The notes beneath the pieces are model-generated. The model saw nothing but the letters and a program-made list of their open reading frames with translations. It was not told where the DNA came from and did no database searches. A stretch of DNA of 64,000 bases from Photobacterium proteolyticum. GTDB taxonomy: Bacteria > Pseudomonadota > Gammaproteobacteria > Enterobacterales > Vibrionaceae. Shown here piece by piece: positions 56,148 through 64,000 of the stretch (its first letter is position 1; each line of letters starts with the position of its first letter). The stretch covers positions 125,009-189,008 of the forward strand of contig NZ_MJIL01000085.1 in the NCBI RefSeq assembly GCF_001939735.1. The letters are read 5' to 3'. Made by a program: the position numbers and the translations under genes.

Positions 56148-56717
56148 ATGAAAAAGCAACTACTGACTCTGGGTCTACTGACTGCGCTCGCGATTCCATC
56201 TGTCGCTTCTGCAGCAGACTACGTAATTGATACCAAGGGAGCTCACGCTTCCATCAACCTCAAGATCAAGCATCTCGGCTATAGCTGGATCAAGGGACGC
56301 TTTAATACTTTCGACGGTACTTTCAGCTACGATCCAATGAATATCTCGGCATCCAAAGTAAGCGTAAATGTGGATACCACCAGCTTTGATACCAACCACG
56401 CAGAGCGTGACAAGCACGTACGCAGCGAAGATTTTCTAGAGGTAAAAAAATACTCAACAGCAACATTTACCAGTAACAAGGTCGAACCAAAAGGCAACGG
56501 TGAAATGACTATCACCGGTGATCTGACTCTGCATGGGCAAACCAAGCCGATAGCTATCGATGCTGTTTTTGTTGGCGAAGGTGAAGACCCATGGGGTGGG
56601 TATCGCGCAGGCTTTACCGGTACAACCCGTATTGAACTTAAAGACTTCGGTATTCAGGTAATGGGTGAATCAAGCTACGCTGATCTTGAGCTACACGTTG
56701 AAGGTATTCGTCAGTAA
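56148..56717 (+). CDS. yceI: YceI-family periplasmic lipid/isoprenoid-binding protein
   Basis: A 189-residue precursor with a signal peptide ending at ASA-A (residue 22). The lipocalin-like YceI domain follows: DTKGAHASINLKIKHLGYSWIKGRFNTFDG, then DKHVRSEDFLEVKKYSTATF, and GDLTLHGQTKPI in the middle. In homologues it binds a long isoprenoid such as polyprenyl quinone. It is translated from an ATG 2 nt after cytochrome b561 and is followed by a strong terminator, so the pair likely works in a redox or quinone-linked process. Confidence 0.93.
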   Translation: MKKQLLTLGLLTALAIPSVASAADYVIDTKGAHASINLKIKHLGYSWIKGRFNTFDGTFSYDPMNISASKVSVNVDTTSFDTNHAERDKHVRSEDFLEVKKYSTATFTSNKVEPKGNGEMTITGDLTLHGQTKPIAIDAVFVGEGEDPWGGYRAGFTGTTRIELKDFGIQVMGESSYADLELHVEGIRQ

Positions 56718-56749
56718 CACCAATTACCAACACACTGTCCTTTCCTTTT

Positions 56750-56776
56750 AATCCGGCTTTTTGCCGGATTTTTTTC
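56750..56776 (+). terminator. Rho-independent terminator of yceI
   Basis: 8-bp stem AATCCGGC/GCCGGATT with a T5 loop and a seven-T tail, 32 nt past the yceI stop. Confidence 0.95.
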
Positions 56777-56913
56777 TGCGTGTACAATACCGACAAGCAA
56801 AAATAGTTACCTATAGTAACAGATTGAAACATACCCTCTGAGCTAGGATGATAAGCCCAAGCTCAAGGGTATATCTATAACAACGTTATCACGTTGAAGA
56901 GAAGGTAAAGAGA

Positions 56914-57630
56914 ATGACACCACAAGAAAAAGAACTGATTCAAAATGTCGCCAATAAACTGAAACAAAGCCCAAATAAGGCGAAGGACGCAGACGCTGAA
57001 AAGCTGATTGTCGATGAAATCGGTGCCCAGCAAGATGCCATCTACAAACTGACCCAGGCCGTACTGGTACAGGAAATGGCACTCAAAGAGATAAAGCAGA
57101 AAAACGAATACCTTGAGAAATGTGTTGAGCACCATAAATCTGAATCAAACCGAGGCGCTTTCAGCAAAATGATGGGCGGTAACCGCCCGGCTCCTCAACC
57201 ACCTAGACCTGCACATCAACCAAGCGCATTCGGCAGCTTCATGCAAACAGCCGCAAGCGTCGCGGTTGGTATGGTAGCCGGTAATATGATCAGCAATGCC
57301 CTATTCGGCAATGATGAACCAGCTGCGGACGAGATGGCCGCTGCGGATGTTGCACCTGATGCCGCAATGGATGAAGGCCTGGCTTCGACCGAAGAAAGTA
57401 CTGGCGGCTTCCTGGACGACTCATCTGGCTTTGCCTCTGACTATACCGAGACTAGCGGTGGCTTTGGCGATGCCGGTTTCGGAGAAAGTGGGTTTGGTGA
57501 CTCGGGCTTTGGTGATGCTGGATTTGATGACAGCTTTGCCAATGCACCATCGGATGATGTCGGCTTTGGCGGCGGTGACAGCTTTTTCGGCGGCGGCGAT
57601 GACTTCGGCTTTGGTGACGAAGACGCCTAA
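56914..57630 (+). CDS. DUF2076 family protein
   Basis: A 238-residue protein of the DUF2076 family. The N-terminal helical region (MTPQEKELIQNVANKL, residues 1-80) is coiled-coil like. A short hydrophobic, Ala/Gly segment (TAASVAVGMVAGNMISNALF, about 110-130) follows. The tail is acidic and glycine-rich, with a repeated GFGD/SGFGD unit from about 175 to 235. The family has no assigned function that I can name. AGAGAA precedes the ATG. It starts a same-strand run of genes up to the kinase. Confidence 0.82.
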   Translation: MTPQEKELIQNVANKLKQSPNKAKDADAEKLIVDEIGAQQDAIYKLTQAVLVQEMALKEIKQKNEYLEKCVEHHKSESNRGAFSKMMGGNRPAPQPPRPAHQPSAFGSFMQTAASVAVGMVAGNMISNALFGNDEPAADEMAAADVAPDAAMDEGLASTEESTGGFLDDSSGFASDYTETSGGFGDAGFGESGFGDSGFGDAGFDDSFANAPSDDVGFGGGDSFFGGGDDFGFGDEDA

Positions 57631-57701
57631 GACTGAATATTATTCATAGACTGGAAGCTCAACAGCCTACTAGTTAGCGATTGAGTTTCTTTCTAAAGAA
57701 G

Positions 57702-58460
57702 ATGCAGCTATTTCTCCTCTTTACAATTTTCATTGGCATGCTGGTGCTCGTCCGCCAGCTTGAGGTTTACGCTGCATCCAAGTTGGCGCAGTACGGTAAA
57801 TACCGTTTGCGCTACCTTACCGCCTTTATCGGCACCCCGGTCCATGAGCTTAGCCACGCCTTGGTATGTGTGCTTGCCCGGCACAAGATCCACGAGATCA
57901 AGCTGCTGCAATTAAACGGCAGTAGTCAACTTGGTTATGTCCATCACAGCTTTAATCCTAAAAGCCTTTACCAGCAGTGCGGACGGTTCTTCATTGGCAT
58001 TGCCCCCATCTTCGGCGGCCTGCTAACCATGGCTATCATGTCGAAAATCATCTACCCGCATTACGGCTTTGGACAGCTGATTGGAGCCAACCAGAACAAA
58101 CTGCTAACTATCAGCAGTGTTTCTGGCTACCTGGATGTTTTTGCGCTGAACATAGGACACACTCTGGCGCTCTTTACCGAGCTTTTCAATCAGGGAAAAC
58201 TGAAATTTATTGTTTGGTTTTTCGCGATGGCATCCATTACGAGCCATATTTGTCCTTCTGCCTCAGACATGAAGGGGGCGGCAATCGGCGCCCTATTCCT
58301 ATCGACCCTGCTCGCTTTTCTCTTCTTCGTTGTAAATATTAATATCTACAGTATCGCCTTAACAACTATCAGCCTGCTGCTGGGTATCCTGACGATGTTT
58401 TTCCTGGTACTTATCATCTATTTCCTACTGATTATCGTTATTGCCAAACTGCTGCCTTAA
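57702..58460 (+). CDS. Membrane protein with HExxH motif, M50/site-2-protease-like
   Basis: A 252-residue integral-membrane protein with about six hydrophobic segments. Near the start it has GTPVHELSHALV, whose HELSH (residues 48-52) fits the zinc-binding HExxH of site-2-type metalloproteases. A distant Asp (LDVFALNIGH) might supply the third ligand, though the usual NPDG is not seen. The start is unclear: ATG at 57702 or TTG at 57681, neither with a good ribosome-binding site. It sits between DUF2076 and a TM2-like gene. Membrane proteolysis is likely but not certain. Confidence 0.65.
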   Translation: MQLFLLFTIFIGMLVLVRQLEVYAASKLAQYGKYRLRYLTAFIGTPVHELSHALVCVLARHKIHEIKLLQLNGSSQLGYVHHSFNPKSLYQQCGRFFIGIAPIFGGLLTMAIMSKIIYPHYGFGQLIGANQNKLLTISSVSGYLDVFALNIGHTLALFTELFNQGKLKFIVWFFAMASITSHICPSASDMKGAAIGALFLSTLLAFLFFVVNINIYSIALTTISLLLGILTMFFLVLIIYFLLIIVIAKLLP

Positions 58461-58578
58461 AACCAGCGCTTCATCTTTTTCATTTCTTTTTGCGTAATTT
58501 TATCCGGCTTTCCGTCCCTCGTTATTTGCTCTGCCGATATGGATACTAAGCGCATTCCCAAACAATGAGATAGACAAC

Positions 58579-58935
58579 ATGAGCATTCAAGACACACTAC
58601 ATTCAGAGCGCATCCGCAACCAATTAAAGAACAACATGATTGGTGTTTTCCTTAACTTTATCCTGCCCGGCCTCGGTCACTGCTATGCCGGCAAGGTAAT
58701 GTTCGGCCTTATCTTCATGCTGATTTCTGTGGTATGTATTTTCACCGCATTTCTCATTGTACCCGGCATTATTTATCTTGGTATCTGGATCTGGACCATG
58801 GTGGCGGTCAACCGCCTGATCAAGAACAACAACGAACAAATCCTCAGCAAGGAGCTGGCAGCGCTTAACCCGGAAGAAGACACAAAGCCCCTTGCTAATG
58901 CAGCCGAAAACGCCACAGTAAACGAGGCCAACTAA
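58579..58935 (+). CDS. TM2-like small membrane protein
   Basis: A 118-residue protein with two hydrophobic segments (about 22-40 and 44-75) linked by a short loop containing PGLGHCYAGK, resembling the TM2 domain (PF05154-like), then a charged tail. Function unknown. GAGATAG lies 6 nt before the ATG. It lies upstream of the phosphatase-sigma-kinase genes on the same strand. Confidence 0.75.
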   Translation: MSIQDTLHSERIRNQLKNNMIGVFLNFILPGLGHCYAGKVMFGLIFMLISVVCIFTAFLIVPGIIYLGIWIWTMVAVNRLIKNNNEQILSKELAALNPEEDTKPLANAAENATVNEAN

Positions 58936-59024
58936 CCGCTCCCTCCCCCAAGGGCTTAAGGCAAGGTATTACCCTTGCCTTAAATCCCTACTTTCTTTCT
59001 ACGCTTGCACTATACGGGTTTTCT

Positions 59025-59732
59025 ATGCGCCCTTTTATTCCTCGCCACTTTCACCAAGCGATAACAAGAAATACAGCTGGAACCGATTTTATTGTCAGCG
59101 ATATTCACGGTCAGTACCGGCAACTTTACCGCGAACTAGCACACTGCCAGTTCCGTCCCGACAGAGACAGGCTGTTTAGTACCGGGGACTTGATCTCCCG
59201 CGGCCCGCAGAGCCCGCACTGTCTGGAGCTGCTTTTACAACCGTGGTTTTGTCCCGTACTGGGCAACCACGAACAACTATTCCTGTTAGGGTTTTCCAAT
59301 CAGACGTTCTGGGACAAGCTTATCGATAACGGAAGCAGCTGGTTAAAGGCTTTCCTCCACCAGCCGCAAATGCTACTTCGCTGGCAGACCCTGATTTCAC
59401 TCCGGATGCCGCTGGCATTAACTCTGTCATTTGCTCATCAGCAAATTGGCATTAGCCATGCCACTGCCCCAAGGGACTGGAACGAGGTTGTAAAAGGCCA
59501 ATTGAGTACTGAAGATGTATGGCGAATGCTATGGAATCGAAGCGATATCAACACGGGGGGCAAAACATCTATACGCAATATTGATCTGACACTGCATGGA
59601 CATAACCCAAGCTGCAAACCGGTCTACCGTCAGAACCAGTGCTGGCTAATGAGTGGCGTTGGTAACCAGAGCCTGGTGGTCAAACCGATCAAATACTATA
59701 CAGAACATCAGAGCCAGTCTGATTTTACGTAA
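59025..59732 (+). CDS. PPP-family metallophosphatase (PrpA/PphA-like)
   Basis: A 235-residue protein of the bacterial Ser/Thr or bis(nucleosyl)-tetraphosphatase type. The metal motifs are SDIHGQY (Asp26, His28), GDLISRGP (Asp55), LGNHEQ (Asn81, His82), a later ISHA and LHGHNP. GDLISRG lacks the second Asp of the usual GDxVDRG, reading Ser58, so metal or substrate geometry may differ from PphA. It has no signal peptide. It lies 72 nt upstream of an ECF sigma factor and its kinase, on the same strand. That makes it a candidate to reverse phosphorylation by the kinase, which is inferred only from context. Confidence 0.8.
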   Translation: MRPFIPRHFHQAITRNTAGTDFIVSDIHGQYRQLYRELAHCQFRPDRDRLFSTGDLISRGPQSPHCLELLLQPWFCPVLGNHEQLFLLGFSNQTFWDKLIDNGSSWLKAFLHQPQMLLRWQTLISLRMPLALTLSFAHQQIGISHATAPRDWNEVVKGQLSTEDVWRMLWNRSDINTGGKTSIRNIDLTLHGHNPSCKPVYRQNQCWLMSGVGNQSLVVKPIKYYTEHQSQSDFT

Positions 59733-59804
59733 AAAAGTAGGATTTCTCTGTAAAGTCACTTTATTATCAGTTGGTTAATGATTCCAATGAGTATAGAGCC
59801 GAAC

Positions 59805-60407
59805 ATGGTCAAACCGTCAATCACTCGCCTGACAGAAAGAGACGATGCCACCCAGCTACTCGAAGGGTGGCGTTCTCGAAATAAGAAAGCCGAACAACTC
59901 TTTTTTGCCGCTGCCTACGAGGATATCAAGGCCATTGTCAGACGGCTGCGAGAAAAAAACGATCCGAGCAAAACGATATTGTGCGATGCATCAGTTACCG
60001 AGCTAAGCCATGAAGCTATTTTAAAGCTCAACCGCTGGCGCAATGACGAAACCCCCTTTACTCATCGCAAAGAGTTTATCGAGTATGTACGCCGCTCGGT
60101 GTGGCACTTATTGTTCGCCGATCCCGGCGAGATGGCCAAGCGCCAGGAGTACAAACTGGCCTACCTCTCACAGCTTAACGATACGCAGGACGACAGCATC
60201 ACGCCCGATATGTCCCAAAGTCATGACCTGCACAAGGCATTGCTGGAGCTCAGAAATCGCTACCCCGAGCAAGCCGAAGTCTTTGAGTATAAGCATTTTG
60301 CTGCCGTCACCAATAAAGAAATCGCTACCTTGCTCAAGGTCAGCGAAAGAACCGTCAACAACCGCTTGCAGTTTGCCACGCACTTTTTAAAAAAAAGCCT
60401 GACTTAA
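59805..60407 (+). CDS. ecfP: ECF sigma factor of the kinase-linked type (EcfP-like)
   Basis: A 200-residue sigma factor. Region 2 (about 25-110) lacks the acidic DDxxQ-type patch of ordinary ECF factors: the corresponding segment reads SVTELSHEAILKL. Region 4 is a helix-turn-helix (TNKEIATLLKVSERTVNNRLQFATHFL). It belongs to the group (Sigma70_ECF, PF07638) encoded beside Ser/Thr kinases. In V. parahaemolyticus, EcfP is activated by PknT phosphorylating a Thr in region 2; here Thr65 in SVTEL is the likely counterpart. The start is uncertain (ATG at 59778, 59787 or 59805). The stop touches the kinase start codon without a gap. Confidence 0.8.
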   Translation: MVKPSITRLTERDDATQLLEGWRSRNKKAEQLFFAAAYEDIKAIVRRLREKNDPSKTILCDASVTELSHEAILKLNRWRNDETPFTHRKEFIEYVRRSVWHLLFADPGEMAKRQEYKLAYLSQLNDTQDDSITPDMSQSHDLHKALLELRNRYPEQAEVFEYKHFAAVTNKEIATLLKVSERTVNNRLQFATHFLKKSLT

Positions 60408-63380
60408 ATGGAAATATCCGATCTCTACGCCGAACTTCTTGATCTATCTCCCGATGAGCAGCAACTGCGTCTGGCTGCCCTAAGCAAAGATTACCCCGAT
60501 GAAGTCGCCGATCTTGCCGATATGCTGGCACTGTCGCTTAGCGGCATCACCCAACTGGGTGAAAATTTAATTGCCAGTGAAGTAGGCACATCCAATCCGC
60601 TAGCCTCGCTCATTGGTCAAAAGGTCATGGGGTTTACCCTTTCCGAAGTACTGTCGGAAGGCGGTGCCACCGGGATGGTTTTTCTCGCCCGGCAAACTGT
60701 CGAATCGCCCACCGGTAATGAACAAGCCCAGCACTATGCGGCCGTGAAGGTTCTGCGCCAGAATATTCTTACCGCCAGCGAAACCGACAAACTGTTTTTT
60801 CGTGAAAGCAGTAACCTCATTGCGGCAAAACACCCGAAGATTTGTCAGCTTTTCGGTGTCGATAAGATAGGCAGTCATGACTGCATCGTGACCGAGTACA
60901 TTGATGGCAGAATGCTGCATCAGTATCTCGATATGAAAAGGCTTACCCGCACCGAGCGCCTCATGTTATACAGGCAAGTACTGGAAGGAATGGCTTTCGC
61001 CCACAGCCGGGGGCTCTACCATGGCGATATTAAGCCACAGAACATTTTGGTTGATAACCGCGGTCAGATAAAAATCATCGATTTGGGTTTCAGCCGCCAG
61101 TTCGACGATAATCATGCCATCAACCCGGACAATGCCGTCCATTATATCAACGCATTCTCTCGTCACTGGAGTGCACCTGAGCAGCAGGCCAGAGTTTGGT
61201 ACAAAGCGCGATCGGATATCTATTCGCTGGGTGTCCTTTTGTTCTACATGCTCAGCCTGAGATGGCCGGATATCAACGGTTTCGATACCGACTTCTCTGC
61301 CACTAATGCCCTCTGCACCTTTTCAGATATCGATCCTGAGCTGGCTGCGATCATCGCCAAAGCGACGCAACCAGAGGCTATAGAACGTTATCGCGATGCC
61401 GATGAGCTACTCGAAGAAATCGACGCCTATCTGGCTGGGCGACCTGTTGATGCCTATTCAAACAAAAGTAGCTATCGGTTAAAAAAGGCCATCAAGCGTC
61501 AGCCTTTCCTATCCTCCAGCCTGCTGGCATTGATATTGTCAGTTGTCGGAGGAACGGCTATCGTCACTCACCAGTACATCACGTTGCTCAACGAGCAGCG
61601 GTCGAACCGCCAAGTCATCAATCAGATGAGTAACACCTTGGCTTTCACCCGCCCGGCCCTGACCGATACGATAAAAGCGCCATCGATCAACGATTTATTC
61701 ACATACGCCGCTCAGCAATGGCACCATAGCCAACAAAACCTGACCCCGGATGCGCGCTACCAAACGGGGATCATTTACGCCAACGGCCTGATTGCCCTAA
61801 GACAATATCAAGTTGCCATTGAGTTGCTCTCTTCACTCAAGGAGCAAATTGAACATACTCATAAGCCGACCGAGCGCAGCCATTACATTATAACCTTGCT
61901 TATCCGTGCTCAGCGCCTGTCCGAGCAACTCAACCCGGCCTGTAACCCGGATTACCAATCACCGGACTTTTCACCATTGTCATGCGCAAGCAACCAGCTG
62001 GCTCAGCCATACTTTGTTCTGTTTGACAACCAAGGCACACTTTCCTTGGCAGAGCTAGGATTGCTCGCTGAAATTCTCAAAGTCCCGCAGCAGACCGCTG
62101 ATGACATTTATCTGTCACGGTATCAAAAGCTGTCTAAAAGCTTGGCCAGACAAGTCACCTTACAGACTGCTGAGTGGAAACAGCTCCCGCTTGCCCAGAA
62201 GAAAGGAATCTATGACCTGCTAACCGGACTGGACTCCCGCTCTGCAATGCTCCTCATAGGGTCACGTTTCACTTGGCTGTCAGAGAAACAAAAAGAGGCG
62301 CTTGTACAGGAACCTGCAAACTGGATATCTGACGATCTTACGGCCAGCGAAAAATACCAAATCCTAGATCTTGCCAGTATGGTTGCCTACAGCCTTGGTA
62401 ATAACGATTTTGGCCAAAAATACGACGATCAAAAACAGGCTCAGCGTAAGCAGTCTCTGCCGCTCAACGAGCTTCACTTGTCATTTCAACCGGTGATGGG
62501 AATAACCTGGGAGAGTTACAATGAGAGCCAGCACCAGTTATATGAGTCGGTCAAAGAACTGATAAGCGGCTTCCGAGAATCGAATGCCCATGCCCATAGT
62601 GCCTTTGACAATCTGGTAAATGCCTATTTGTTAATTGGCGATCTCAAGGGTGCAAAAGCGAGTTCGCGGCTATTATCGTCATCTTATATGTACTCCAGCA
62701 AAACCAATATCAATGCGTACGGAACCGCCCCTTCAGACATGACACTTGCGATCTGGTACCGAGACTGGAATGCGTTTCGTCAGGCCTACAAGCGTTATAG
62801 CGGGATCAGGAAAATTTATCGCAAACAATACCCGGATCAAGAACTGGATTCAGAGCGTTATTTTGATCTGTTTGCGGCTATTCTTAATGGCAGCGCTGCT
62901 AAGCAAGATATTGAAAGCCTGAGACACAGCTATTTGCCCTATACAGACAAACACGCGGCTGATGTGTATATCCACTACGCAAGACTGCTCACAGGTGAAA
63001 CTGAAGCTGCTATTGCTGGCTTCAAGGAATTAATGCTGAACAATCAGGATGATACCAGGTTGTTGTTCAACCATAACAACCTCCCGGCATGGGACGATGC
63101 AAGCGCGCTCTATGGCAGGCTGCTTATCCTATCAGGGCAAGAGAAACGTGGAATCCGCTACCTTACAAAGAAGCGTGAATTCAGCATTTTGAAGCACCCT
63201 GAATCGTTGTATAACCTACTGCCGAGCCTCTATCTGGCAGAAGCCTATGCAAAGCAAGGAAATCATAAGCAGCTCAAGACAGAAGTGAGCAATATAACCC
63301 CCTATATCGACAGGTTGGAATTTCGTGATGATCTTAAGTCACTCGTTGATAAGCTCGCGAGGCCACACTCAGCCGAATAA
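60408..63380 (+). CDS. pknT: Membrane Ser/Thr protein kinase with large extracytoplasmic domain (PknT-like)
   Basis: 990 residues. The cytoplasmic kinase domain (about 75-345) has a modified glycine loop (LSEGGATGMVF), the ATP-anchoring Lys114 in VKVL, catalytic Asp207 in HGDIKPQN, IDLG instead of DFG at 225-227, and the APE motif in WSAPEQ. One membrane helix lies at about 367-390. The remaining 600 residues are a helical, TPR-like domain predicted to lie in the periplasm, where it could sense the signal. Arg of HRD is replaced by Gly206, so activation-loop control is probably different. It begins directly after the sigma gene and is the likely activating kinase of that factor. Confidence 0.85.
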   Translation: MEISDLYAELLDLSPDEQQLRLAALSKDYPDEVADLADMLALSLSGITQLGENLIASEVGTSNPLASLIGQKVMGFTLSEVLSEGGATGMVFLARQTVESPTGNEQAQHYAAVKVLRQNILTASETDKLFFRESSNLIAAKHPKICQLFGVDKIGSHDCIVTEYIDGRMLHQYLDMKRLTRTERLMLYRQVLEGMAFAHSRGLYHGDIKPQNILVDNRGQIKIIDLGFSRQFDDNHAINPDNAVHYINAFSRHWSAPEQQARVWYKARSDIYSLGVLLFYMLSLRWPDINGFDTDFSATNALCTFSDIDPELAAIIAKATQPEAIERYRDADELLEEIDAYLAGRPVDAYSNKSSYRLKKAIKRQPFLSSSLLALILSVVGGTAIVTHQYITLLNEQRSNRQVINQMSNTLAFTRPALTDTIKAPSINDLFTYAAQQWHHSQQNLTPDARYQTGIIYANGLIALRQYQVAIELLSSLKEQIEHTHKPTERSHYIITLLIRAQRLSEQLNPACNPDYQSPDFSPLSCASNQLAQPYFVLFDNQGTLSLAELGLLAEILKVPQQTADDIYLSRYQKLSKSLARQVTLQTAEWKQLPLAQKKGIYDLLTGLDSRSAMLLIGSRFTWLSEKQKEALVQEPANWISDDLTASEKYQILDLASMVAYSLGNNDFGQKYDDQKQAQRKQSLPLNELHLSFQPVMGITWESYNESQHQLYESVKELISGFRESNAHAHSAFDNLVNAYLLIGDLKGAKASSRLLSSSYMYSSKTNINAYGTAPSDMTLAIWYRDWNAFRQAYKRYSGIRKIYRKQYPDQELDSERYFDLFAAILNGSAAKQDIESLRHSYLPYTDKHAADVYIHYARLLTGETEAAIAGFKELMLNNQDDTRLLFNHNNLPAWDDASALYGRLLILSGQEKRGIRYLTKKREFSILKHPESLYNLLPSLYLAEAYAKQGNHKQLKTEVSNITPYIDRLEFRDDLKSLVDKLARPHSAE

Positions 63381-63381
63381 C

Positions 63382-63416
63382 AAAGGCCACCGATGCGGTG
63401 GCCTTAAGATATTTTT
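63382..63416 (+). terminator. Terminator after the kinase gene
   Basis: 10-bp stem AAGGCCACCG/CGGTGGCCTT with an ATG loop; a T5 run follows 6 nt downstream. It separates the kinase from a convergent gene. Confidence 0.8.
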
Positions 63417-63432
63417 ATCATTAATAACAAGG

Positions 63433-63882
63433 TTATGATTTTGACAACTCGTCAAGCGGCAGCCAGTCGACCTCAACACCCGCCTGGATAAACATATCCT
63501 GACTGACTTTGATTTTATCTCCCCAGCGAGAAAGAAAATCTTCCGTCTGCTCCGGGCAATGCACTGAAGAAATACCGGTTTGAATAATTTTTGCGGCGCA
63601 GTTAGGACAAGGGAAATGAGTTACCCAGATATCACTGCCCGCCAAATCACGCTTGGCAAACAAAATGGCATTCTCTTCGGCATGCAGTGTTTTTAGCAGC
63701 TTCATCTCACGATCATCGGTGTCGGCACTGTCCGAGATACCATGCGGATAACCATTGAATCCAACCGAGACGATTCGGTTACCGTGAGTGATCACCGCCC
63801 CCACTTGTGTCGAAGGATCTTTACTCCAAGAACCGACCAACTCGGCCATTTGAAAAAAGCGCACAGCCCATTTAGAAATCAT
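63433..63882 (-). CDS. dCMP/cytidine deaminase-like protein
   Basis: A 149-residue zinc-dependent deaminase. The catalytic and zinc motif HAEENAI provides His and Glu, and the second zinc site is PCPNC. The GFNGYPHG segment near the N-terminus fits dCMP-deaminase and ComEB enzymes. The length fits single-domain dCMP deaminases. It may make dUMP from dCMP for dTMP synthesis. The start ATG at 63882 is plausible. It is convergent with the kinase gene, with its promoter in the right-edge intergenic sequence. Confidence 0.87.
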   Translation of the reverse strand: MISKWAVRFFQMAELVGSWSKDPSTQVGAVITHGNRIVSVGFNGYPHGISDSADTDDREMKLLKTLHAEENAILFAKRDLAGSDIWVTHFPCPNCAAKIIQTGISSVHCPEQTEDFLSRWGDKIKVSQDMFIQAGVEVDWLPLDELSKS

Positions 63883-63989
63883 GTTCTTTACCTAATTTTG
63901 TCGATTTCAGTTATTTTGCAAAACTTACCCGCTCACCTCAAGACCCAACTAGAACATTATTGCTAACAAATATTCATTCGAGTCATTTA

Positions 63990-63998
63990 TATACCCAA
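63990..63998 (+). repeat. Possible start of another MITE terminus at the window edge
   Basis: TATACCCAA equals the first nine bases of the MITE terminal repeat at 25024. Only nine bases are visible before the edge, so this is weak. Confidence 0.25.
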
Positions 63999-64000
63999 TA

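Overview
The window reads as a chromosomal segment of a marine gamma-proteobacterium of the family Vibrionaceae. Photobacterium or a close Vibrio relative is my best guess. The basis is the mal gene arrangement, a DeaD/RNase II pair close to enterobacterial forms, a sigma factor/Ser-Thr kinase pair like EcfP/PknT of Vibrio parahaemolyticus, several c-di-GMP enzymes and a MITE-like repeat. No rRNA, tRNA, CRISPR array, prophage or intact insertion sequence was seen.

Layout. 1-2.8 kb: the 5' part of a non-ribosomal peptide synthetase (C and A domains, running off the left edge) and a SAM methyltransferase. 3.1-11.5 kb: deaD, a GAF-GGDEF protein, rnb, a DUF1415 protein and a membrane GGDEF protein. 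12.2-33.6 kb: a large maltodextrin/glycogen region with malGFE and divergent malK, an esterase, a glucan debranching protein next to a second maltose-binding protein, an antiporter, a 283-bp MITE, a cytosolic alpha-amylase, malM and lamB, divergent glgX, and a gene fusing a carbohydrate-binding module to a tyrosine phosphatase. 34-39.7 kb: a MacA/TolC/FtsX/FtsX/ATPase export operon. 39.8-49.5 kb: alpha-glucosidase with a divergent LysR regulator, a chemoreceptor whose 3' UTR carries a heptanucleotide tandem repeat, glgC-glgA and a second cytosolic amylase. 49.5-56.7 kb: a PepSY protein, a Fur-boxed fagA-like/fumC pair, an EAL protein, two HAD phosphatases around a DeoR regulator, cytochrome b561 and YceI. 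56.9-63.4 kb: a same-strand run of envelope proteins, a PPP-type phosphatase, an ECF sigma factor and its Ser/Thr kinase. The window ends with a dCMP-deaminase-like gene.

How it works together. LamB imports maltodextrins across the outer membrane, MalE or MalE2 binds them, and MalFGK2 transports them. At least five cytosolic glucan hydrolases or debranching enzymes process them, while GlgC and GlgA make glycogen. Candidate CRP sites plus clusters of G-rich MalT-like boxes (GGGGATGAGG, GGGGCGTAGG, GGGGAGTAGG) lie in front of malE/malK, malE2 and lamB; a single box lies before the second amylase. malT, malP, malQ and glgB are not in the window.

The most interesting item is the CBM-phosphatase fusion at 32.5-33.6 kb, which has the two-part design of eukaryotic glucan phosphatases (laforin, SEX4) and sits beside glgX. 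Next are a possible kinase/sigma/phosphatase module at 59-63.4 kb, a second MalE with an altered sugar site, and a terminator-like structure in the malK leader.
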